DNA of 64,000 bases from Streptomyces sp. SCL15-4 (GTDB lineage: Bacteria; Actinomycetota; Actinomycetes; Streptomycetales; Streptomycetaceae). The notes below the pieces were generated by a model that did no database searches, was not told the DNA's origin, and saw only the letters and a list, made by a program, of their open reading frames with translations. Below, in pieces: positions 52,493 to 60,595 of this stretch (positions within the stretch are counted from its first letter, which is position 1; every line of letters begins with the position of its first letter). The translations under genes were made by a program, and so were the position numbers. The DNA is taken from NCBI RefSeq assembly GCF_033366695.1, contig NZ_JAOBTQ010000001.1, positions 2,356,001 to 2,420,000 of the forward strand, in the 5' to 3' direction.

Positions 52493-53035
52493 TCACCGGC
52501 CGGAGTCCGCACCGAACGCGCCCAGTTCGGTCCGCATCTCGCGTCGGGTGCGCCGCAGCCGGCCCCAGAGTTCGTCGATGCTCTCCCGCACGGCCTGCGC
52601 CGAGTCCCCGGCGCGCGGGGCGCCGTCGTCCAGGCGGCGGACCATGCCGTAGACCGCTCCCAGGTCGTGGCTGAGGTCGGCCACGAGGGCCAGCACCCGC
52701 TCCGGCAACCGCATCTGGGCCTCTGCGTAGACGTCCCGGTACTGGTCGCGGGCCTCCGTGAGCCGCTGCCGTACGATCCGCAGCTCCTCGTCCCGGCCCA
52801 GCGCGAACACCTGGTCGGTGAGCGCGGCCAGGTACTGCCGGGCGGAGGCGTTCAGGGCGACGGAGCAGGCGCGCAGTTCCTGGGCGTGCCGGCGTCGTTC
52901 CCGCACCTGTTCGGTGCGGTCCAGCTCGCGCCGCCGGCTGCGGTCGGCCGCGCGCTGGGTCAGCAGCGCGGACAACAGCGTCCCGACGACTCCGACGATC
53001 GCGACCACGGGCGCGGTCACTTCCCCGACGTCCAC
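52493..53035 (-). CDS. Membrane-anchored coiled-coil protein of unknown function
   Basis: 180 residues from GTG 53035, selected for GGAGG four bases before. One N-terminal membrane helix (VTAPVVAIVGVVGTLLSALL) followed by long charged helices (RRRELDRTEQVRERRRHAQE, DEELRIVRQRLTEARDQYRD) suited to coiled coil. No enzymatic motif. It lies 28 bases before the DUF1697 gene on the same strand, so likely an operon. Confidence 0.8.
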   Translation of the reverse strand: MDVGEVTAPVVAIVGVVGTLLSALLTQRAADRSRRRELDRTEQVRERRRHAQELRACSVALNASARQYLAALTDQVFALGRDEELRIVRQRLTEARDQYRDVYAEAQMRLPERVLALVADLSHDLGAVYGMVRRLDDGAPRAGDSAQAVRESIDELWGRLRRTRREMRTELGAFGADSGR

Positions 53036-53251
53036 CCCGCCTCCACACCGTAGTTCCGCCACGTTCAGGAAAGCAGTGGCGTGCGCCGGGGTGAACGGCC
53101 GGCCCGGACCTCGCCCGGTGTTCGCCCCGCCGCCGACCGGGCCGGACGCTCCCGGCCGCTTTCCCGGGGCCGCCCGGCGCCGCGCCCGCCGCGGGACGGC
53201 CTTGCGGAAACCGGGTGGAGGTCGACGCTCCGGCATGCCTACAGTCACGGG

Positions 53252-53611
53252 ATGACCACACGGACCTTCCGCATCACCTTCCGCGGCGCCTTCGACGGCC
53301 TGACCGAGGCCCAGCGCGCCGCCCTGCTCGCCGACGCCGCCCGACACGACGTCCTGCGCGCCGCGTTCACGCCCGAGGGGACCCTCACCTACGACATCGC
53401 CGCCCGGCCCGCGTTCACCTTCCGCTTCTCCGCCACGGGCGAGAAGGAGGAGGACATCCTGGCGGCGACCGAGCGGGCCGAGCAGACGGCCACGTCCTGG
53501 CTGACCGAGCGCGGCTACGGCTTCAAGCACCTGCGGACCACCGCCGAGGACCTCTCCCAGGCGCCCCTGGGCAAGCGGCAGCGCCGCGCCGCCCGGGCGA
53601 CCGGCTCATGA
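53252..53611 (+). CDS. DUF6204 small conserved protein
   Basis: 119 residues, TRTFRITFRGAFDGLTEAQR, then LTYDIAARPAFTFRFSATGE and WLTERGYGFKHLRTTAEDLS. The strand-helix pattern suggests a small ferredoxin-like fold. Conserved in Streptomyces with no known role. Upstream of the MarR gene on the same strand with 59 bases between. Confidence 0.85.
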   Translation: MTTRTFRITFRGAFDGLTEAQRAALLADAARHDVLRAAFTPEGTLTYDIAARPAFTFRFSATGEKEEDILAATERAEQTATSWLTERGYGFKHLRTTAEDLSQAPLGKRQRRAARATGS

Positions 53612-53624
53612 AGTCCGGGCATAA

Positions 53625-53640
53625 ACTTGAGTAGTCAAGT
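53625..53640. promoter_or_regulatory. Candidate MarR operator
   Basis: ACTTGAGTAGTCAAGT is a perfect 6-4-6 inverted repeat, 30 bases before the MarR start. This size and TTGA-type arm are typical of MarR sites, so autoregulation is likely. Confidence 0.65.
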
Positions 53641-53670
53641 AGTCGGCAAGAGAAGGGCGGGGCAGGGGCG

Positions 53671-54117
53671 ATGAGCGAGGACGCGCTGGACGCGGCGCTG
53701 CGGCTGGTACGGGCCCAGGCGGCGCTGGTACGGCGGTTCGACGCGCGGCTCGGCGGACTGCACGGCGTCAGCCTCGCCGACTTCACGCTGCTGCTCCGGC
53801 TGGCGCAGGCGCCCGGCGGCCGGATGCGCCGGGTCGACCTGGCCGAGGCGCTGGGGCTGACCGCTTCCGGGGTCACGCGCGGGCTCGCTCCGCTGGAGCG
53901 GATCGGGCTGGTGACCCGGGAGCCGGACGCCCGGGACGCGCGCGTGGCCTACGCGGCGCTGACCGGGACCGGGCGGCGGCTGCTGACGGAGATGCTGGCC
54001 ACGGCGCGGGAGACGGCCGCCGAGGTCTTCGCCGCCCCGGCCTGGCCGCCGGCGGACATCGCCCGCCTCACGGACCTGCTGTCCCGCCTGGGCGGCACGG
54101 GCCTGACGGACCGCTGA
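53671..54117 (+). CDS. MarR-family regulator
   Basis: 148 residues. Winged helix about 35-105: LADFTLLLRLAQAP, RVDLAEALGLTASGVTRGLAPLE, and the wing GLVTREPDARDARVAYAALT. Terminal helices give dimerisation. No divergent target gene; it may regulate itself and the DUF6204 gene. Ligand unknown. Confidence 0.92.
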   Translation: MSEDALDAALRLVRAQAALVRRFDARLGGLHGVSLADFTLLLRLAQAPGGRMRRVDLAEALGLTASGVTRGLAPLERIGLVTREPDARDARVAYAALTGTGRRLLTEMLATARETAAEVFAAPAWPPADIARLTDLLSRLGGTGLTDR

Positions 54118-54170
54118 CGGGCGCCGCTCCGCCGCCTCGGCGCCCCGGCGTCTCGCGGCCCCCGGAGGCG

Positions 54171-54581
54171 TCAGGCCCCGTCGCCTCCCGGTATCCAGCC
54201 CTGGCGGCGCAGTACGGCGGAGACGTCCGGTGCCCGGTAGTGCTCGCCCTTGAGGACCTTGCCGTCGGCGCGGCGGGCGACCTGGCCGTCCGGGCCGCGC
54301 TTGCTCATGTTGGCGCGGTGGATCTCGGCGATCACCTCGTCGAGGTCGATGCCGTGCACCAGAGCCGTGCCGTACGCCACGTACACCACGTCGGCCAGCT
54401 CGTGCGCGAGCCGGTCCAGCGGACCCTGGACCGCGACCTCGGCGACCTCCGCGGCCTCCTCGGCGAGCAGTTCGCCCCGGTGGGCGGCCAGGGCGGGGTC
54501 CACCTCCGTCGGCGTGGCGCGGACGTCGAGACCGAAGGCGCGGTGGAACTCGTGGACGAGGCGGGCGGGCGAAGTGCTCAT
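54171..54581 (-). CDS. MazG-like nucleotide pyrophosphohydrolase
   Basis: 136 residues. All-alpha NTP-PPase motif: EEAAEVAEV in helix one and HELADVVYVAYG in the next, giving the Glu/Asp metal ligands. The C-terminal extension (RANMSKRGPDGQVARRADGK) is typical of the phage-like MazG group. Hydrolyses nucleotide triphosphates to monophosphates; substrate untested. Convergent with marR. Confidence 0.88.
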   Translation of the reverse strand: MSTSPARLVHEFHRAFGLDVRATPTEVDPALAAHRGELLAEEAAEVAEVAVQGPLDRLAHELADVVYVAYGTALVHGIDLDEVIAEIHRANMSKRGPDGQVARRADGKVLKGEHYRAPDVSAVLRRQGWIPGGDGA

Positions 54582-54680
54582 GCGGCGACTCTAACGGGCG
54601 GCACCGACAACGCCCTCCGGCCGCGGTCGCTGTGACCCCGGTCCTGGTCAGCGCCGTACCCGGGCTGGCAGGATCGCCGC

Positions 54681-55679
54681 ATGTCCAAGGTGTTCCCCCG
54701 GGCCGGCAGGCGCACGGCGTTCAAGGGCGCGGCCGTCGGTGTCGTGGCTCTCGGGTTGCTGCTGTGGTGGCTGCTGCCGCTCGGCGACAAGCCCCCGAGC
54801 GGGACGATCGTGTTCAGCACCGGTACGTCCCGCGGGGTCTATCAGGAGTACGGCGAGCGGCTGCGCACCGAGATGGACCGGGACATGCCGGGGCTGACGG
54901 TGAAGCTGCTCACCAGCGCCGGTTCCCAGGAGAACGTGGAGCGGGTGGCGACCGGACAGGCCGACTTCACCATCGCGGCGGCCGACGCGGTGGCCGCGTA
55001 CGAGTTGCGGCACGGCAGCGGCGCCGGACGGCTGCGCGGGGTGGCCCGGCTCTACGACGACTACCTGCAGCTCATCGTGTCCCCGGACTCGGACATCAGG
55101 AACGTCGCGGACCTGCGGCACAAGCGGGTGGCGATCGGGCTGCCCGACTCCGGGGTGCGGCTGATAGCCGAGCGGGTGCTGCGGGCCGCCGGCATCGATC
55201 CGCGCGAGGACATCATCCCGGCCGGCGACGGCATCGACGTCGGGCCGGCGCGGCTGCGGGCGGGGAAGATCGACGCCTTCTTCTGGTCCGGCGGGCTGCC
55301 CACGAAGGGGCTGGCCGCGCTGGCGAAGAAGGGCGCCTTCCGGTTCGTGCCGATAGACGACGACCTGATGGCCCGGCTGCACGGCCAGGGCGAGAGCGCG
55401 CGCTACTACCGGTCCACCAACATCCCCGAGTCGGCCTACCCGACGGTGCAGCAGGGCGCTCCGGTGCCGACGATCGCCGTGTCCAACGTGCTGATGACCC
55501 GTACGGACGTCGATCCCCGGCTGACGGAGTGGGTCACCCGCACGGTGATCAAGAGCCGGGACGGCATCGGCGCCCATGTCCACTCCGCCCAGCTGGTCGA
55601 CCTGCGCACGGCCATCTACACCGACCCGCTCCCCCTCCAGGAGGGCGCCCGGCGCTACTACCGGTCCGTGAAACCGTGA
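54681..55679 (+). CDS. TAXI-family solute-binding protein, membrane-anchored
   Basis: 332 residues. One N-terminal membrane segment (FKGAAVGVVALGLLLWWLLP) without lipobox, so probably an anchored extracytoplasmic protein. The binding domain starts GTIVFSTGTSRGVYQEYGER and includes TSAGSQENVERVATGQADFT and RGVARLYDDYLQLIV, typical of TAXI-TRAP receptors (often glutamate or C4-acid binding). No TRAP membrane subunit is nearby. It sits beside and convergent with the glutamate-sensing kinase gene, which may be functional or chance. Confidence 0.88.
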   Translation: MSKVFPRAGRRTAFKGAAVGVVALGLLLWWLLPLGDKPPSGTIVFSTGTSRGVYQEYGERLRTEMDRDMPGLTVKLLTSAGSQENVERVATGQADFTIAAADAVAAYELRHGSGAGRLRGVARLYDDYLQLIVSPDSDIRNVADLRHKRVAIGLPDSGVRLIAERVLRAAGIDPREDIIPAGDGIDVGPARLRAGKIDAFFWSGGLPTKGLAALAKKGAFRFVPIDDDLMARLHGQGESARYYRSTNIPESAYPTVQQGAPVPTIAVSNVLMTRTDVDPRLTEWVTRTVIKSRDGIGAHVHSAQLVDLRTAIYTDPLPLQEGARRYYRSVKP

Positions 55680-55755
55680 CCGGCGGCCTGCCCGGTCCGC
55701 GCATGGAGGCCCGGTCCGAGCCTCCGGCCCCGCCCCGTGACGGCCGCCTCGCCGC

Positions 55756-57186
55756 CTAGCCGGCGCCCATGGAGGTCTCGGCGCTCTCCGCGTGCCGGGG
55801 CACCCGGACCGTGACCCGCAGGCCCCGCGGCTCGTGGTGGGCGTAGTCGATCGAGCCGCCGCCCGCCGCGAGCAGGGCGCGGGAGATGGACAGTCCGAGG
55901 CCCGAGCCCTTCACGTTCTGGTGCCGGCCGCTGCGCCAGAAACGGTCGCCCACGCGCGCGAGTTCCTCGTCGGTGAGGCCGGGTCCGGTGTCCGTGACGA
56001 CGACCGCGGTGGTGTCGCCGTCGGCGGCGACGGCGACCTCGACCGTGCCGCCCTCGGGAGTGAACTTCACGGCGTTGTCGATCACCGCGTCCAGGGCGCC
56101 GGACAGGGCGATCGGGTCGGCCCAGGCGGTGGTGGGCGGGCAGTCGCCGGTCAGCCGGACGCCCTTGGCCCGCGCGGCCGGCGCCCAGGCGGCCACCCGC
56201 TCCCCGGCCAGCGCGCCGATGTCGGTCAGCCCGAGGTCGGCCTCGGCGTGCTCGGCCAGCGCCAGGTCGAGCAGGTCGTCCAGGACCCGCGCGAGACGCT
56301 TGCCCTCGGTCCGCACCGAGGCGATCTCCGCGTTGTCCTCGGGGAGTTCGAGCGCGAGCAGTTCGATGCGCAGCAGCAGTGCCGAGAGCGGGTTGCGCAA
56401 CTGGTGCGAGGCGTCGGCGACGAAGGCGCGCTGCTGCTCCAGCACGGCCTCGACGTTGTCCGCCATCTCGTTGAACGAACGGGCCAGCCGTCTCAGTTCC
56501 GGCGGTCCGCCGGCGACCGCGACGCGGGACTTCAGCCGCCCGGTGGCGATGTCGTGCGTGGTGGCGTCCAGGACCCGCACCGGCTTGAGCACCCAGCCGG
56601 TCAGCCTGAGCGCGGCGCCGACGGCGAGCAGCATGGCCGCGATCTCGCCGGCGCCGATGACCAGCCAGCCGCGCAGGATCCGGGAGCGCAGCTGCCCGGT
56701 GGGCGAGTCGGTGACCACGACCGCGACGACGTCCCCGTCCCGGATCACCGGCGAGGCGACGACGAGCCGGTTGCGCTGCCAGGGCCAGGCCTGCGGCGGA
56801 TCGTGGCTGCGCCGGCTGAGCAGCGCCTCGTCGAACGCCCGGCGTACCTGGCCCGTGCTCGGGACGAACCAGTCGCCGGGCGCGTTGGCCATCGCCTCCG
56901 TGCGGTTGCGGTAGAAGACGCCCGCGCGGATGCCGTAGACGTCGTAGTAGCTCTCCAGCTCGCTGCGCAGGCTCGCCCGGCGCTCGTCGGTCGTGGTGCG
57001 GCGGGATCCGCCGGGCCCGTCGGTGACGAACTGGGCGAGCGCGGCGAACCGGGCCGTGTCGTCGATCCGGTCGACGACGACGCGTTGCTGCTGGGCGGCG
57101 GCCAGGCTGCCGGCGAGCGGGATGCCGAGCGCGAGCAGCACGGCCGCCAGCAGCACGATGAGCAGAGGGAGGAGACGTGTGCGCAC
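55756..57186 (-). CDS. gluK: Sensor histidine kinase GluK
   Basis: 476 residues. TM1 about 5-30, extracytoplasmic sensor about 31-165, TM2 about 170-190, HAMP (TGWVLKPVRVLDATTHDIAT), phosphoacceptor His in VADASHQLRNPLSAL, then ATPase boxes VIDNAVKFTPEGG, VTDTGPGLTDEE and GSGLGLSIS. Starts 9 bases after gluR, so the pair is one operon. Position beside gluABCD matches GluR-GluK of S. coelicolor, reported to sense glutamate and raise its uptake. Confidence 0.9.
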   Translation of the reverse strand: MRTRLLPLLIVLLAAVLLALGIPLAGSLAAAQQQRVVVDRIDDTARFAALAQFVTDGPGGSRRTTTDERRASLRSELESYYDVYGIRAGVFYRNRTEAMANAPGDWFVPSTGQVRRAFDEALLSRRSHDPPQAWPWQRNRLVVASPVIRDGDVVAVVVTDSPTGQLRSRILRGWLVIGAGEIAAMLLAVGAALRLTGWVLKPVRVLDATTHDIATGRLKSRVAVAGGPPELRRLARSFNEMADNVEAVLEQQRAFVADASHQLRNPLSALLLRIELLALELPEDNAEIASVRTEGKRLARVLDDLLDLALAEHAEADLGLTDIGALAGERVAAWAPAARAKGVRLTGDCPPTTAWADPIALSGALDAVIDNAVKFTPEGGTVEVAVAADGDTTAVVVTDTGPGLTDEELARVGDRFWRSGRHQNVKGSGLGLSISRALLAAGGGSIDYAHHEPRGLRVTVRVPRHAESAETSMGAG

Positions 57187-57195
57187 CCGTCCCCG

Positions 57196-57882
57196 CTAGG
57201 CGGCCGGGGCGACGAGCCGGTAGCCGACGCCGCGTACGGTCTCGATCAGCGCGGGCATGCGCAGTTTGGCGCGCAGGGAGGCGACGTGCACCTCCAGGGT
57301 GCGGCCGGTGCCCTCCCAGCTGGTGCGCCAGACCTCGCTGATGATCTGCTCCCGCCGGAAGACCACGCCGGGCCGCTGCGCGAGCAGGGCGAGCAGGTCG
57401 AACTCCTTGCGGGTCAGCGGGACCACCGCGCCGTCCACGCTGACCTGGCGGGTGGGCAGTTCGATGCGGACGGCGCCGAGCAGCAGGGCGTCCTCGCCGC
57501 CGCCGGCGGGGTCCTCGTGGACGGTGCGCCGGCTGACGGCGTGGATCCGGGCGAGCAGTTCCCCGGTGTCGTACGGCTTGACGACGTAGTCGTCGGCGCC
57601 CAGGTTGAGGCCGTGGATGCGGGAGCGGACGTCGGAGCGGGCGGTGACCATGATCACCGGCGTGCTGGTGCGTTTGCGTATCTTGCCGCAGACCTCGTAG
57701 CCGTCCTGGTCGGGCAGGCCGAGGTCGAGCAGGACGACGCCGAAGCCGTTGCCCTCGGGGACGAGCGCCTGGAGGGCCTCCTCGCCGCTGCGCGCGTGGG
57801 TGACCTGGAAGCCATGGCGCGCCAGGACGGCCGACAGGGCCGCGGCGACGTGGTTGTCGTCCTCGACGAGCAGCAGTCTCAT
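57196..57882 (-). CDS. gluR: OmpR-family response regulator GluR
   Basis: 228 residues from ATG 57882 with GGAGGGGG upstream. The receiver domain has the acidic pair EDD (8-10), phosphoacceptor Asp in VLLDLGLPDQDGYE, and Lys in VVKPYD. The C-terminal winged helix (PLTRKEFDLLALLAQRPG, TLEVHVASLRAKL, VRGVGYRLV) binds direct repeats. Likely target is the divergent gluABCD promoter, where two CTCAGAT repeats lie one turn apart. Confidence 0.93.
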   Translation of the reverse strand: MRLLLVEDDNHVAAALSAVLARHGFQVTHARSGEEALQALVPEGNGFGVVLLDLGLPDQDGYEVCGKIRKRTSTPVIMVTARSDVRSRIHGLNLGADDYVVKPYDTGELLARIHAVSRRTVHEDPAGGGEDALLLGAVRIELPTRQVSVDGAVVPLTRKEFDLLALLAQRPGVVFRREQIISEVWRTSWEGTGRTLEVHVASLRAKLRMPALIETVRGVGYRLVAPAA

Positions 57883-58092
57883 CCCCGCCCCCTCCGGTTC
57901 AGCGGTCGTACGGTCTCGGTTTCCGTCCGCCTTGTAGATCACAGGCACGCGCGCGTGCACCATGGCAGTGACGCCGATGGACTAGGACGGCGTCAAGGGC
58001 CTTCAGGTTGCCCGCGTCTTCCGTTATCCGGCCGATACGCGCGCGGACCGCAAGTGCTACGACATGTGTCCGGTTGCTACCGGATCGTGATG

Positions 58093-58143
58093 CTCAGATC
58101 TCCCTCAGATGTGATGACGCAGGTCACAGCCCCTCACTACTGT
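58093..58143 (+). promoter_or_regulatory. gluA promoter with direct-repeat GluR site
   Basis: CTCAGAT occurs at 58093-58099 and 58104-58110, an 11-bp period typical of OmpR-type sites, right before a candidate promoter TGACGC (58115-58120), 17 bases, TACTGT (58138-58143). Further up, TGCTAC occurs at 58055 and 58075, 20 bp apart. The 296-bp gap has no gene. Confidence 0.5.
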
Positions 58144-58178
58144 CCTCGGATACCCGAGGAGGACGGAGCCTGAGAGCG

Positions 58179-58955
58179 ATGACCAAAGTAACGGTGGCCA
58201 AGGAAGACGTGGCCGCGTCCGACGAACTGGTCGTCCTGAAGAGCGTCAACAAGCACTTCGGCGCGTTGCACGTGCTCCAGGACATCGACCTGACGATCGC
58301 CCGCGGCGAGGTCGTCGTGGTCATCGGGCCCTCCGGGTCCGGCAAGTCGACGCTGTGCCGCACCATCAACCGCCTGGAGACGATCGATTCGGGCACCATC
58401 ACGATCGACGGCAAGCCTCTGCCGCACGAGGGCCGGGAGCTGGCGCGGCTGCGGGCGGACGTCGGGATGGTGTTCCAGTCGTTCAACCTGTTCGCGCACA
58501 AGACCGTGCTCGAGAACGTGATGCTGGGCCAGGTCAAGGTCCGCAAGGCGGACAAGAAGCAGGCCGAGGAGAAGGCCCGGTCGCTGCTGGACCGGGTCGG
58601 CGTGGGCACCCAGGCCGACAAGTACCCGGCGCAGCTGTCCGGCGGTCAGCAGCAGCGGGTCGCGATCGCGCGGGCGCTGGCGATGGACCCGAAGGTCATG
58701 CTGTTCGACGAGCCGACCTCCGCTCTCGACCCCGAGATGATCAACGAGGTCCTGGAGGTCATGCAGCAGCTCGCGCGCGAGGGCATGACGATGATCGTCG
58801 TCACGCACGAGATGGGCTTCGCGCGGTCGGCCGCGAACCGGGTCGTCTTCATGGCGGACGGCAGGATCGTCGAACAATCCTCGCCCGACCAGTTCTTCAG
58901 CAACCCGCGCAGCGACCGGGCCAAGGACTTCCTGTCCAAGATCCTGCACCACTGA
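58179..58955 (+). CDS. gluA: Glutamate ABC importer, ATPase GluA
   Basis: 258 residues. PAAT-type ATPase: Walker A GPSGSGKST, Q-loop MVFQSFNLF, signature LSGGQQQR, Walker B VMLFDEPTSALDPE, and H-loop VVTHEMGFA. Starts at the ATG 58179. First gene of gluABCD; energises glutamate uptake through GluC and GluD. Confidence 0.96.
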   Translation: MTKVTVAKEDVAASDELVVLKSVNKHFGALHVLQDIDLTIARGEVVVVIGPSGSGKSTLCRTINRLETIDSGTITIDGKPLPHEGRELARLRADVGMVFQSFNLFAHKTVLENVMLGQVKVRKADKKQAEEKARSLLDRVGVGTQADKYPAQLSGGQQQRVAIARALAMDPKVMLFDEPTSALDPEMINEVLEVMQQLAREGMTMIVVTHEMGFARSAANRVVFMADGRIVEQSSPDQFFSNPRSDRAKDFLSKILHH

Positions 58956-59020
58956 CCGGCCCGGCCCCCGCCACCCGCGCCTCAGGGACTCGTTCCTCAC
59001 CACTCAGAAGGATGTTCACG

Positions 59021-59851
59021 ATGAAGCTCCGCAAGGTCACCGCCGCCTCGGCCGTCCTCCTCGCCCTCTCCGTGACCGCCACCGCGTGCGGCGGCGACAA
59101 GGACGACAAGGGCTCCGGCGATGGCAAGAAGATCACCATCGGCATCAAGTTCGACCAGCCGGGCATCGGCCAGAAGACGCCGCAGGGTTACGCGGGCTTC
59201 GACGTCGACGTGGCCACCTATGTCGCCAAGAAGCTCGGCTACAAGGAGGACCAGATCGAGTGGAAGGAGTCGAAGAGCGCCGACCGCGAGACCATGCTCC
59301 AGCGCGGTGACGTCGACTTCATCACCGCCTCCTACTCGATCACCCCGGAGCGCCAGAAGCTGGTCGACTTCGCCGGCCCGTACCTGCTCGCCCACCAGGA
59401 CGTGCTGGTCCGCGCGGACGACACCTCCATCAAGTCGCCGGCGGACCTGAACAAGGCGCGCCTGTGTTCGGTCACCGGCTCGACCTCGGCGCAGAACGTC
59501 AAGGAGAAGCTGGCCCCCAAGGCGCAGCTCCAGAAGTACCCGACGTACTCCGCCTGCCTGACCGGTCTGCAGAACAAGGCGATCGACGCGCTGACCACGG
59601 ACGACTCGATCCTCGCCGGCTACGCCTCGCAGTCCCAGTTCAAGGGCAAGTTCAAGCTCGGCGGCCTGAAGATGACGAACGAGAACTACGGCATCGGCGT
59701 CAAGAAGGGCAGCGACCTCAAGGACAAGATCAACAAGGCCCTCGAGGCGATGGTCTCCGACGGCTCCTGGCAGCAGGCCGTGGACAAGAACTTCGGCCCG
59801 GCCGGCTACAAGAACGAGTCCGCCCCGAAGATCGGCGAGATCAAGAGCTGA
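59021..59851 (+). CDS. gluB: Glutamate-binding lipoprotein GluB
   Basis: 276 residues from ATG 59021 (AGAAGGA upstream; an ATG at 59012 overlaps that site and is unlikely). Lipobox VTATAC with Cys23. The SBP_bac_3 domain shows GYAGFDVDVATYVAKKLGY, DRETMLQRGDVDFITASYSI and LNKARLCSVTGSTSAQNV. Captures glutamate at the membrane surface. A stem-loop follows before gluC. Confidence 0.96.
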   Translation: MKLRKVTAASAVLLALSVTATACGGDKDDKGSGDGKKITIGIKFDQPGIGQKTPQGYAGFDVDVATYVAKKLGYKEDQIEWKESKSADRETMLQRGDVDFITASYSITPERQKLVDFAGPYLLAHQDVLVRADDTSIKSPADLNKARLCSVTGSTSAQNVKEKLAPKAQLQKYPTYSACLTGLQNKAIDALTTDDSILAGYASQSQFKGKFKLGGLKMTNENYGIGVKKGSDLKDKINKALEAMVSDGSWQQAVDKNFGPAGYKNESAPKIGEIKS

Positions 59852-59864
59852 GGCAACGCCCGGC

Positions 59865-59894
59865 GGGTGCGCCGTCCCCGAGGGCGGCGCACCC
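59865..59894 (+). terminator. Stem-loop between gluB and gluC
   Basis: GGGTGCGCCG and CGGCGCACCC form a perfect 10-bp stem with a 10-base loop just after gluB. Such stems in importer operons often attenuate transcription or protect the binding-protein mRNA so that GluB exceeds the permeases. Confidence 0.7.
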
Positions 59895-59926
59895 GGGCAT
59901 CCCTACACGCGGAAGCGCGGGAGAAC

Positions 59927-60595
59927 GTGTTCGACTTTCTTGACGACTACGACGTACTGGGCGCCTTCTGGACGACGGTGCAGCTGACCCTGCTGTCCGC
60001 CGTGGGCTCCCTGATCTGGGGCACCCTGCTGGCCGCCATGCGGGTGGGCCCGGTGCCGTTGATGCGCGGCTTCGGCACCGCCTACGTGAACATCGTGCGG
60101 AACATCCCGCTCACGGTGATCATCCTGTTCTCCTCGCTCGGCCTGTACTCGACGCTGGGCGTCAGCCTCGGCGCCAGCGACAACATCGACACGGTCAACT
60201 TCCGGCTGGCGGTGCTGGGGCTGATCGTCTACACGTCGGCGTTCGTGTGCGAGGCGATCCGGTCCGGCATCAACACGGTGCCGGTCGGCCAGGCGGAGGC
60301 CGCGCGCGCCATCGGCCTGGGCTTCTCCCAGGTGCTGTTCCTGGTCGTGCTGCCGCAGGCCTTCCGGGCGGCCGTCGGCCCGCTGACCAACGTGCTGATC
60401 GCGTTGACCAAGAACACGACGGTGGCGGCGGCGATCGGCGTCGCCGAGGCGGCGCTGGTGATGAAGGACATGGTCGAGAAGGAGGCGCAGCTGCTGCTGA
60501 TCTCCGCGATCATCGCCTTCGGCTTCTGCTGCCTGACCCTGCCGACCGGCCTGATCCTCGGCTGGGTGGGCAAGAAGGTGGCGGTGAAGCGATGA
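59927..60595 (+). CDS. gluC: Glutamate ABC importer, permease GluC
   Basis: 222 residues from GTG 59927 (GGGAG upstream); earlier in-frame starts would run through the stem-loop. HisM/GlnP-type permease: FWTTVQLTLLSAVGSLIWGTL, NIVRNIPLTVIILF, and the EAA loop AEAARAIGLGFSQVLFLVVLPQA. About five membrane helices. The stop overlaps the gluD start (ATGA), giving coupled translation. Confidence 0.95.
   Translation: MFDFLDDYDVLGAFWTTVQLTLLSAVGSLIWGTLLAAMRVGPVPLMRGFGTAYVNIVRNIPLTVIILFSSLGLYSTLGVSLGASDNIDTVNFRLAVLGLIVYTSAFVCEAIRSGINTVPVGQAEAARAIGLGFSQVLFLVVLPQAFRAAVGPLTNVLIALTKNTTVAAAIGVAEAALVMKDMVEKEAQLLLISAIIAFGFCCLTLPTGLILGWVGKKVAVKR

Noticed and set aside
55792..58173. Long open frame antisense to gluK-gluR
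   Set aside because: Shadow of the kinase and regulator genes, no domain features, no ribosome site.
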